This document shows positions 55,762 to 63,186 of a stretch of 63,186 bases of DNA, one piece after another; position 1 is the stretch's first letter, and the number at the start of each line of letters is the position of its first letter. Under the pieces are notes generated by a model. It ran no database searches, was not told the DNA's origin, and saw nothing but the letters and a program-made list of their open reading frames with translations. Source of the DNA: an uncultured Dehalococcoidia bacterium (GTDB taxonomy: Bacteria; Chloroflexota; Dehalococcoidia; Lucifugimonadales; Lucifugimonadaceae); NCBI GenBank assembly GCA_913052475.1, contig CAJXEJ010000008.1, forward strand, positions 1 through 63,186, read 5' to 3'. The position numbers were made by a program, and so were the translations under genes.

Positions 55762-56496
55762 ATGAACGAACTACTTTCGGGTAACAACCTTCGCGGGTTA
55801 CTGGCAGAACTCATCGCAACTTTCACATTCGTCTTCATGGGTGTCGGCGCGGTGGGGGCAGCCGTCGGAGCAGGACTTTCACTGCTCGAACCGCTCGACA
55901 CTGCGGGATTGATAATTATTGCCGCTGGCCACGGCTTCGGAATACTCATCGGAATCGTCGGAATCAGTCGCATAACGGGCGCACACCTGAACCCTGCCGT
56001 CACCATCGCCGCAATCGTTTCTGGCAATGTCGGAATCGTGCGAGGTCTGTCATACATCGTTGGACAACTCGGCGGTGCCACCCTCGCGGCATTCCTCATC
56101 GACGAATTCGTATGGGGACTCGACAACCTTGGGGTTCACGGTCTGAGTGTGCAAACCGGTGACGGACTCGTTCTCGAAGTAATTCTCACCTTCTTCCTCG
56201 TGTTCACAATCTTCGCCACGGCGATCGACAAGCGAGGCAACACAGCTCTTGCCCCGTTGGCGATTGGGCTCGTCATCTTCGCCGACCACCTGATCGCTGT
56301 CCCGCTTACGGGAGCATCGATGAACCCGGCTCGAAGCTTCGGCCCCGCCCTCATCCACGGACAATGGGCCGACCACTGGGTCTACTGGGCTGGACCGATC
56401 ATCGGCGGAATCTCAGCAACAGTCACCTACGTCTTGATCTTCGGCGAAAAATCCGACAAGGACAAACTGGGAACCCTCAGCATCAACTCTAACTAG
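55762..56496 (+). CDS. Aquaporin/glycerol facilitator (MIP family)
   Basis: 244 residues with six membrane helices and two half-helices. The NPA motifs are AHLNPAVT (residues 74-81) and SMNPARSFGPAL (second half). The first helix reads AELIATFTFVFMGVGAVGAA. The FGPAL context after the second NPA resembles AqpZ-type water channels rather than glycerol facilitators, but an intermediate channel is possible. It stands downstream of hemB with its own likely promoter. ATG 55762 with AGGA about eight bases upstream. Confidence 0.92.
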   Translation: MNELLSGNNLRGLLAELIATFTFVFMGVGAVGAAVGAGLSLLEPLDTAGLIIIAAGHGFGILIGIVGISRITGAHLNPAVTIAAIVSGNVGIVRGLSYIVGQLGGATLAAFLIDEFVWGLDNLGVHGLSVQTGDGLVLEVILTFFLVFTIFATAIDKRGNTALAPLAIGLVIFADHLIAVPLTGASMNPARSFGPALIHGQWADHWVYWAGPIIGGISATVTYVLIFGEKSDKDKLGTLSINSN

Positions 56497-56506
56497 TTGG
56501 ATCGAG

Positions 56507-56557
56507 TCCCTCTCAACTTAACCTCCTCCAACAGGGATAAAATTAAGTTGAGAGGGA
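56507..56557. repeat. Perfect 15-bp inverted repeat after the aquaporin gene
   Basis: TCCCTCTCAACTTAA (56507-56521) and TTAAGTTGAGAGGGA (56543-56557) pair perfectly with a 21-base loop. No T-run follows on either strand, so it is not a canonical terminator. The length suggests a small mobile or REP-like element, or a strong mRNA 3' stabiliser for the aquaporin. Confidence 0.6.
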
Positions 56558-56638
56558 ATGCCAAACCCCACATACATCTCGGCAAAACTGGCGCTTCCAA
56601 CCGATCTTGACTCAGACACGCCTGCTTGCGTCCGCTCC

Positions 56639-56690
56639 TCTCCTCCTCGTTCCTCTCCCCAGAGTAGAGGGTTAGGGTGAGGGTGGAGCC
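56639..56690. repeat. R2-related repeat
   Basis: CCTCTCCCCAGAGTAGAGGG followed by TTAGGGTGAGGGTGGAGCCC shares the CCTCTCCC/GGGTTAG layout with the 25671 copy and the GGAGCC box; the second hairpin is not seen. It lies 33 bases before the next gene. Confidence 0.4.
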
Positions 56691-56722
56691 CAACAACTAG
56701 CGACGCGCTAACAAGCCATGCC

Positions 56723-57937
56723 ATGACGCCCTCTACCCAAGTAAAACTCCTTCTACTCGCCTTATTTGCCTTCGCCACAACCACCTGTACCGCCGACCCC
56801 CAAAACAACACACCCTCACACGAACAACTCGCCGCAACCACCACCGAACTCCAAACCACCCTCGACACCTGGAGAGAAGGCGAAAGAATCACTGGCGCAA
56901 CGATGTCGGTCTACTCGACGAAACTCGGTCAAATCAACGTCGCCAGCGGACTCACCAAACGCTCGATCGATCCCGACCGGTTTCCTGATGACCCGATCGC
57001 ACCCAACCAGTCAATGTTCGTCGGCGACCTCATCCACGTCCTCGTTGCAGCATGCATCGTTCAGCTAGCTTCTGAAGAATCGGTAAATCTCAACGCAACG
57101 ATCGAATCTCGGTTCCCGGAGATCGAAAACTCCGGGCAGATCACCATCCGTAATCTCCTCGAACACACCAGCGGCATCCCGGTCTTCTACACAGAAGAAT
57201 TTCTGGATGTGCTTTACGAACAAAGCCCCAACACATCACAACAAACCGTCGACGTGATCGCCGTCGCTGCCGAAGAAGGATCGTTCTTCCCGCCCAGCAC
57301 CCAGTACGGCTATTCGAAAACAAACTTCCTCGTGCTAGGAAGAATCATCGAACTGGTGACCGGAAATCCTCTGGAAATCGAGATTAGAAATCGATTTCTC
57401 GACCCTCTCGACATGAACGACACCTACCTCGCGGGCAGGGAAAACGTCCCCGGTGGCACACCATCGGGCTACGAATACACCGGGCCTTTCACCGACGCAC
57501 CAACCGCAATCGACGGTCATGTGCCTCAGGTACCCGAGATATCGGTCATCAGTGCCGAATGGGCGTCGGGAGCACTCGTCTCCACAACGTCAGACATCAT
57601 CAAGCTCGTCAGAGCCATTTTCGAAAACGAACAATACGCCGAAATCGAATCAGAAATGCTGCGTGTGGCGGAATACCCCGCTCAAAATTCGGGAGCCAAG
57701 AAAATCAACTCCGGCGCAGGAGTGTTCGTCTGGGAGGATGACGATGAGCCGGTGATTGGACAATTCGGGTTCATCTACCCGTTCTCAGCCCAGTTCATCT
57801 ACTGGCGGAAATCCGGCACTGTCATCGCCGTCATCGCCAACGAAGTCGACTCCTCAAGAAATCCAAACTCCAACTTCCAACTCCCCATCATCGAAAATTT
57901 AACAAACAAAGCCAAGAATATTCTTGATGCCAACTAA
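56723..57937 (+). CDS. Beta-lactamase-fold (class C/serine hydrolase family) protein lacking the catalytic Ser-x-x-Lys
   Basis: 404 residues. A secretion signal (residues 7-22, LLLLALFAFATTTC) may be a weak lipobox. The family fold is evident: SMFVGDLIHVLVAACIVQLASEESVNLNATIESRFPEI, then ITIRNLLEHTSGIPVF, YGYSKTNFLVLGRIIELVTGNPLEIEIRNRFLDPLDMNDTYLA, and a GALVSTTSDIIKLVRAIF segment. At the usual G-S-V-T-K position the text is G-D-L-I-H (residues 101-105), so both nucleophile Ser and general-base Lys are missing. The second motif keeps Tyr197 but has Lys instead of Asn at 199. It is therefore probably a non-catalytic binding or regulatory relative. Function unknown. Confidence 0.7.
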   Translation: MTPSTQVKLLLLALFAFATTTCTADPQNNTPSHEQLAATTTELQTTLDTWREGERITGATMSVYSTKLGQINVASGLTKRSIDPDRFPDDPIAPNQSMFVGDLIHVLVAACIVQLASEESVNLNATIESRFPEIENSGQITIRNLLEHTSGIPVFYTEEFLDVLYEQSPNTSQQTVDVIAVAAEEGSFFPPSTQYGYSKTNFLVLGRIIELVTGNPLEIEIRNRFLDPLDMNDTYLAGRENVPGGTPSGYEYTGPFTDAPTAIDGHVPQVPEISVISAEWASGALVSTTSDIIKLVRAIFENEQYAEIESEMLRVAEYPAQNSGAKKINSGAGVFVWEDDDEPVIGQFGFIYPFSAQFIYWRKSGTVIAVIANEVDSSRNPNSNFQLPIIENLTNKAKNILDAN

Positions 57938-57956
57938 TCCGACAACATCCAACCGG

Positions 57957-58014
57957 TCATCCTGCGGTCGCTGGTTCTAGCTAAGTCGAAGGAACTAAGG
58001 ATCACGAAGCGCCG
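57957..58014. repeat. R1 dispersed repeat, interrupted copy
   Basis: GTCATCCTGCGGTCGCTGGT, an insertion, AAGTCGAAGGAACTAAGGATC, then ACGAAGCGCCG. The ends match the R1 core (ATCCTG, GTCGAAGGA, CACGAAG-GCCG) with about 15 extra bases in the middle. It lies between the serine-hydrolase-like gene and the convergent sodX. Confidence 0.45.
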
Positions 58015-58103
58015 TTGACAACGGCATAACCACAAATGCCATCTTGTGGGGTACTCGAAGGACGGCAGCAAGCCGCCAACATTCAACCCACACACCCCAA
58101 CCA

Positions 58104-58541
58104 CTACACCCACACCCGCCCACGAAAACTCCCACGCTTCACAACACCAAACTTCCGGCTGTCCGTCGACGATCCACGGTTGTCCCCAAGCACCACATAC
58201 TCGTCATCTCGCAACCACCACTCAAAATTACCGACCTGCGGATCTAGACAATAAGCGAACGAATCCGCCACAAACTCGCCATTAATTAACAACTCTCCAG
58301 CCCGCAAGGAAACCTCTTCACCCGGCAACCCAACTATCCGCTTCACGATCCAGGAACTAGCCGTCCCAGACTCCTCCAACCGCACCACATCAAACCGCTC
58401 CGGATCCCGGTGACGAAATCCCGCCCGAAATGAAACCACCCATGCCCCTTCACTGATCGCTGGCTCCATGCTGCGACCCCGTACTTTGACGATTTGAACC
58501 GATAACAGCTCAATTAGTATGTTTTTTATGAAATTCAGCAA
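58104..58541 (-). CDS. sodX: Signal-peptidase-like protease SodX (Ni-SOD maturation)
   Basis: 145 residues of the S26 signal-peptidase family. The catalytic Ser is in RGRSMEPAI (Ser24) and the Lys in WIVKRIVGLPGEEVS (Lys67); LGDNRGSSTDSRKFGVV is the C-terminal box D/E region. The N-terminal membrane helix of a true signal peptidase is reduced. Such small S26 proteins beside sodN remove its propeptide so that the N-terminal His can bind nickel. It is divergent from sodN with 127 bases between, which fits SodX. Start appears to be TTG 58541; no ATG is available before box B. Confidence 0.82.
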   Translation of the reverse strand: MLNFIKNILIELLSVQIVKVRGRSMEPAISEGAWVVSFRAGFRHRDPERFDVVRLEESGTASSWIVKRIVGLPGEEVSLRAGELLINGEFVADSFAYCLDPQVGNFEWWLRDDEYVVLGDNRGSSTDSRKFGVVKRGSFRGRVWV

Positions 58542-58560
58542 AGAATGTCGTTTCTTCGTG

Positions 58561-58620
58561 GTAGATTTGTCAGGCTAATCTACAGCGGAAGGCTCTGCTA
58601 ATCCTTGAGTAGCCAGATTA
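58561..58620. promoter_or_regulatory. Paired inverted repeats between sodX and sodN
   Basis: GTAGATT-N9-AATCTAC (58561-58583) is perfect over seven bases per arm. A second looser repeat TAATC-N12-GATTA follows (about 58599-58620). The four AATC/GATT half-sites lie in the 127-base divergent promoter region and could bind a dimeric regulator such as a nickel or iron sensor. Confidence 0.45.
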
Positions 58621-58668
58621 TTCCGCCTGCCTTGCACATATAACAGTGTATTTTCGAGGAGAAAACTC

Positions 58669-59097
58669 ATGTTCCGAACAATCTCACAAATTGCAGACCG
58701 GGTGCTCCCCATCGGATTCGCCGACGCCCATTGTGACATCCCATGCGGTATTTACGACCCTCGTGACGCCATTCAGGCAGCACAAACTGTAATTCGAATG
58801 ACCGAATTGATCCAGGAAATGGGCGCACCGTCCAGCGTCGACGACCACAACTCGTTCAACCGCTACGTTGCTGTCAAAGAAGAGCACGCAGCGAAAGCCA
58901 AGAACGACATTCTGATTATCTGGACCGACTACTTCAAGCCTGAGCATCTCGCCGCTCACCCCAACCTCCACACAAAGGTTTGGGAAGCCTGCAAGCTCGG
59001 CTCACAGGCTAAGCAGCACGTCGATATGGACGCGGCCGTCTCGTTTAAGGCAGCCCTTGAAGAAATCGGTGAAGCCTTCGCAGAAACCAAGAAGTAA
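58669..59097 (+). CDS. sodN: Nickel superoxide dismutase
   Basis: 142 residues. Residues 1-20 (MFRTISQIADRVLPIGFADA) are a propeptide. Mature protein begins HCDIPCGIYDPRDA, the nickel-hook motif: His21, Cys22 and Cys26 are metal ligands, with Asp23 and Tyr29 near the active site. The rest forms the four-helix bundle (IIWTDYFKPEHLAAHPNLHTKVWEACKL). It converts superoxide to peroxide and oxygen in the cytoplasm as a hexamer. Shine-Dalgarno GGAG lies seven bases before ATG 58669. The divergent SodX-like protease should cut before His21. Confidence 0.96.
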   Translation: MFRTISQIADRVLPIGFADAHCDIPCGIYDPRDAIQAAQTVIRMTELIQEMGAPSSVDDHNSFNRYVAVKEEHAAKAKNDILIIWTDYFKPEHLAAHPNLHTKVWEACKLGSQAKQHVDMDAAVSFKAALEEIGEAFAETKK

Positions 59098-59233
59098 TCA
59101 AACCTTTTGGTCTATTTCGCCAAAATTCACATTCCTTCACAAAGTCTTGATATCCCTGAAGTACAACTTAAGTAGAGAAATTTCGATCTCACTGAAAACA
59201 ACCTGATGTGCATGGGTCACAAAAACTTGACAG

Positions 59234-59256
59234 CCCTAAGCTTGTGTACAGCTTAG
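59234..59256 (+). promoter_or_regulatory. Inverted repeat overlapping a Shine-Dalgarno-like AGGAGG upstream of the MMPL gene
   Basis: CCTAAGC (59234-59240) and GCTTAGG (59250-59256) pair around TTGTGTACA. TTGACA (59226-59231) precedes it, and AGGAGG (59254-59259) overlaps its right arm. The AGGAGG is about 34 bases before the MMPL start, so it may serve a tiny leader or an alternative start. The repeat could be an operator or a stem that masks the site. Confidence 0.4.
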
Positions 59257-59293
59257 GAGGTACTGGCTGCACGTGCTAAGTTGATTGAAGCAT

Positions 59294-62098
59294 ATGCATA
59301 CTGAATCACAGATCGTAGATACCACCTCGAAGCTCGCATTCCTCATTGACCGCCATTCAAGAAAAATCCTGATCGCCGCCCTGGTGGGCACGCTTCTACT
59401 TGCCCTTCCCACAACATTGTTGGATGCACCTCCTCAGGCGTCTCAAGATCCCACCGGGGAAGTCTTCGACGTTCAGGACAAGATCAACGATGTTTTCGAA
59501 TCAACCATCCACGGCATCGGCGTCATCGCAGAGGCGCGCAATGACGGCGACATGCTCTCGCAGGCAGCGCTGAGCGAATTGCTATCGAATCAAAACAAAT
59601 TGATAGCAGCAGACGGCCAGGGCGAACTGGCTGTCAACGATCTTAAAGCCCAGCCATTTCTATACGCCTTCTACGACGTCGAAACCTCCCGACAGGCAAC
59701 CGGAGTAACGTCGTTTGCCGATGCTGTCGATGACGTTCTCCGTATCCACCCTCTGCTCTCTACAACCCTCGCGGAAGCATCCAACGAACAGGTCAAAATC
59801 GCCATTCACGCAATCATGTCCAATCCCGAAACGACAGGATTGCAGGACACGCTATCAATCGAAGCAACCAGCGAACCGAGAACGGTTCTCGGGCAGGAAA
59901 TCACCTGGTGGGAATCTCCCGCTCTGCTGTTCAACGTCTTTGCCGACAACGAAAAACTCGGTGGCGGATGGAGCGGCGTTAATATCGGTGGAGACGAAAT
60001 AACTCTCCAGAAAGAAGAGTTCAACCGAAAAATTCAAGAGGTTCTTCGAGGCGACCAGAACAACTACAAACTCTGGGGCATAGCGATCGACGTCAACCTC
60101 GAATCGGGTGAGGAAGGCCAGCAGGCAGGAGCGTTCATCACCCTGACCGCAATCATTGCCGTCGCCATCGTCGGCTTAACCCTGCGTTCCTACTGGGCCG
60201 CTGCCTTCACAGGAGTCGGCCTCGCAGCCCTCATCATTTGGCTAAAAGGCATCTCAACACTTGTCGGAATCAAGGGCGGCCTCATCAACGACATGCTCGT
60301 CCCCATAGCCATGATCTCGTTGGGAGTCGACTTCGCCGTTCACGCTATCAGGAGATACCAGGAAGAACGCCAACGAGGATTCCTACCACGCAAAGCACTC
60401 GTCGTCGGCTTCACAGGTGTCGCCGGAGCACTGGCTCTGGCATTCGCCAGCGACTCGATAGCGTTCCTATCGAACACCTCTGCCGGAATCGAATCGGTCG
60501 TCCACTTCGGTCTCGCGGCAAGCATCGCCGTCGGATCGGCATTCGTTGTCCTTGGGTTAATCGTCCCTCTGGCAATTGCTCGAACCGAAGAACACACCGC
60601 CGACCTCAATATCTCCCGGCGAATGAATCGCCTGCTCAAAGTTTTTGGTGGCTTCGGTCTCGCAGCCGGAGCTGGTACAGCGATCATCATCACGATTGCA
60701 ATGAGCGTACCGATCGGCCTGGTCGTTCTACTTATCGTCGCCCTGTTCCAGATCGGGATCCCATTCTTCTTCGGAAAACGAAACGCTCGCAAGCGCGGTT
60801 ACACCACAACAAACCAAACCTCGGCACCGTCCTCCGACTCGATCGGTATCACCGAACGAATCGTCGCTCAGGTCGTCGAGCAACGCTACGTTGTACTGGG
60901 GCTCACCGTAATAATCACTGGCATCGCCGCAGTCATAGCAGTCCGACTTGAATCAACCTTCGATGTTCAAGATTTCTTCTCTCCAAATTCAGACTTCGTA
61001 GTTGGTCTCGACCTGTTCGACCAACACGTTGCTGAACGCGGAGGCGAGCCAGCTTCTGTGCTACTCGAAGGCGATCTATCCGATCCTCAGACCGCAAGCG
61101 CGTTACTGGTCGTATACGAAAACCTGCAGGCGAATCAAACCCTTGCCAGAGGTGCCGATGGTGACATTCAGCTATTCTCTCCCGACCCCCTTGGAATCAT
61201 CACCGCAAACACCAAATCCGATCTTGCCCGCGAACGTGCCAAAGCACTGACTGGCACCAAAATAGTCGATGCAGACGGCAACGATATTCCCGATTCTAAA
61301 GAGGGGATTCGAGCCGTCCTCGATCTTGCCCGGGCTGAAGGTGTCTACAACACGAACAATGAGCTCGTGTTCACTGCCGCTCGAGTTGCGACCGCCTACC
61401 GCCAAATCGACAACGTCGACTACGCCGTTCTTAACGTTTTGCTTCCAGGCACACGTGAACAAAGCAAAGTGGGCGAAGCCTCCGATCAGCTTGCCTCAGA
61501 CCTGCTGCCGCTCGACTCCACGCCCGGCATCACGTCCTACGGCCTAACCGGCTCACCGTTCACAAGAAACGAGGGACTGAAAGCCACAACATCATCTCTC
61601 CAGAAATCGATACCAATCGCAGCAGTAGCGGCACTGGTCGTCCTGTTCATCGCAATGCGCTCAATCCGTTACGCTGCTGTCACTGTGATTCCTATCGGAC
61701 TTGTCGTCACATGGCTCTACGCTATCATGTACCTCGCAGGTTTCGGATTGAATTTCGTAACAGCGACTATCGGAGCGGTCTCCATCGGAGTCGGCATAGA
61801 CTACTCGATTCACATGACGGAACGATTCCGGGAAGAACTCAGAAAATCGTCCACAACAACCGAAGCTGCCCGAATCGCTGCAAGAGAAACTGGTGTTGCC
61901 CTCATGGCGTCCGCAGCTTCATCGATCGGAGGATTCGCCGTGATGGGATTCGCACCGATGCCGATGTTCTCGTCATATGGAATACTTACCGCAATAATGA
62001 TCGCGTTGGCTCTCGCAGCCTCGATACTGGTGCTTCCGGCGTTGCTAACGCTAGTCACCGGCGAATCGGACGTTTCCAAACAAGATATGGCTCGGTAG
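59294..62098 (+). CDS. MMPL/RND-superfamily transporter
   Basis: About 934 residues in two similar halves, each with an extracytoplasmic loop and a cluster of membrane helices. The first half has LGVDFAVHAIRRYQEERQRGF after GLINDMLVPIAMISLG; the second has SIGVGIDYSIHMTERFREEL and FAVMGFAPMPMFSSYGILTAIMIALALAASILVLPALLTL. These are the sterol-sensing-like helices of MMPL and HpnN-type exporters, powered by protons. The cargo may be lipids such as hopanoids, but no cyclase gene supports this here. ATG 59294 is preferred to TTG 59285. It follows sodN by about 200 bases on the same strand. Confidence 0.85.
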   Translation: MHTESQIVDTTSKLAFLIDRHSRKILIAALVGTLLLALPTTLLDAPPQASQDPTGEVFDVQDKINDVFESTIHGIGVIAEARNDGDMLSQAALSELLSNQNKLIAADGQGELAVNDLKAQPFLYAFYDVETSRQATGVTSFADAVDDVLRIHPLLSTTLAEASNEQVKIAIHAIMSNPETTGLQDTLSIEATSEPRTVLGQEITWWESPALLFNVFADNEKLGGGWSGVNIGGDEITLQKEEFNRKIQEVLRGDQNNYKLWGIAIDVNLESGEEGQQAGAFITLTAIIAVAIVGLTLRSYWAAAFTGVGLAALIIWLKGISTLVGIKGGLINDMLVPIAMISLGVDFAVHAIRRYQEERQRGFLPRKALVVGFTGVAGALALAFASDSIAFLSNTSAGIESVVHFGLAASIAVGSAFVVLGLIVPLAIARTEEHTADLNISRRMNRLLKVFGGFGLAAGAGTAIIITIAMSVPIGLVVLLIVALFQIGIPFFFGKRNARKRGYTTTNQTSAPSSDSIGITERIVAQVVEQRYVVLGLTVIITGIAAVIAVRLESTFDVQDFFSPNSDFVVGLDLFDQHVAERGGEPASVLLEGDLSDPQTASALLVVYENLQANQTLARGADGDIQLFSPDPLGIITANTKSDLARERAKALTGTKIVDADGNDIPDSKEGIRAVLDLARAEGVYNTNNELVFTAARVATAYRQIDNVDYAVLNVLLPGTREQSKVGEASDQLASDLLPLDSTPGITSYGLTGSPFTRNEGLKATTSSLQKSIPIAAVAALVVLFIAMRSIRYAAVTVIPIGLVVTWLYAIMYLAGFGLNFVTATIGAVSIGVGIDYSIHMTERFREELRKSSTTTEAARIAARETGVALMASAASSIGGFAVMGFAPMPMFSSYGILTAIMIALALAASILVLPALLTLVTGESDVSKQDMAR

Positions 62099-62354
62099 AA
62101 CCTTCAACCAAGCAACCTTGTCCTGCTCATCGGGCTACATCTCAAGCATCGGCATCGACTCGTGAACCTCGGTTTCGCAACCAGCCGCCCATAAGAGGCG
62201 TTCCAAGATCAACCAACCCGTCGCCCACAGGCCTCAACCTAATCGAGCCACGCCTTCATGCCCTCTTGTATCTGATCAGAATCTATCTCCTGCGTCGATG
62301 CCACAGCCGTAGTGCTTCCCCTCATCTTGAGCTAACGCAACAACCCAACCTCAG
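62099..62354. other. Intergenic region between convergent MMPL and icd genes
   Basis: 256 bases with no gene recognised. No terminator with T-run was seen on either strand, although both genes end here. Confidence 0.35.

Positions 62355-63186
<832 letters not shown>

Noticed and set aside
56507-56557. Intrinsic terminator of the aquaporin gene
   Set aside because: The stem is perfect but no T-run follows on either strand.

Overview
The window reads as bacterial chromosome of intermediate GC. The best guess for the organism is a marine Chloroflexota of the SAR202/Dehalococcoidia type. The pointers are a SufBCDSU iron-sulfur operon, a dnaJ-hspR-clpC heat-shock operon, HpnCDE squalene synthesis, a nickel superoxide dismutase, a monomeric NADP isocitrate dehydrogenase, and many scavenging enzymes (sulfatase, M20 peptidase, amidohydrolase, ABM-domain protein, SDR). 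This assignment is inference; no rRNA or tRNA gene was seen that could fix it. TTG and GTG starts are frequent.

Layout. 0-2.7 kb: end of a NUDIX-type gene, a stub of a zinc alcohol dehydrogenase, dhaK and dhaL, then a stub of transketolase. 3.1-5.5 kb: an SGNH-like protein overlapping an MBOAT O-acyltransferase. 5.5-13.2 kb: lipoprotein, sulfatase, decayed DinB/MDMPI-like gene, M20 peptidase, NYN-domain protein, beta-propeller, amidohydrolase. 13.2-13.65 kb: a gene-free interval with nested helices and an intrinsic terminator, a candidate structured RNA. 13.65-23.3 kb: tandem-ABM protein, broken M28 peptidase, large membrane protein, SDR, MFS pump, 2-hydroxyacid dehydrogenase, RlmB-type methylase, broken HpcH/HpaI aldolase, THI5-like binding protein. 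23.5-25.3 kb: oligopeptide-type binding lipoprotein, followed by a repeat-rich gap.

From 25.7 kb the content becomes housekeeping. It runs sufBCDSU (minus), gatB, secG, a large PEP-utilising phosphotransferase, cysS, ispDF and two VTT membrane proteins, then clpC-hspR-dnaJ (minus). After that comes a long plus-strand run: hsp20, polyprenyl synthase, HpnG-like, YjbQ, hpnC, hpnD, hpnE, siroheme dehydrogenase, hemC, cobA-hemD, hemB, aquaporin. It ends with a beta-lactamase-fold protein lacking its catalytic residues, divergent sodX/sodN, an MMPL transporter and a partial icd.

How the genes fit together. IspDF and the polyprenyl synthase supply prenyl diphosphates to HpnC/D/E for squalene; the MMPL protein could move such lipids. 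Met8-like, HemC, CobA-HemD and HemB form a tetrapyrrole operon lacking hemA. Five gene remnants lie in the first 22.5 kb and none was seen later, so the accessory half is visibly decaying. At least two short dispersed intergenic repeat families recur through the window.
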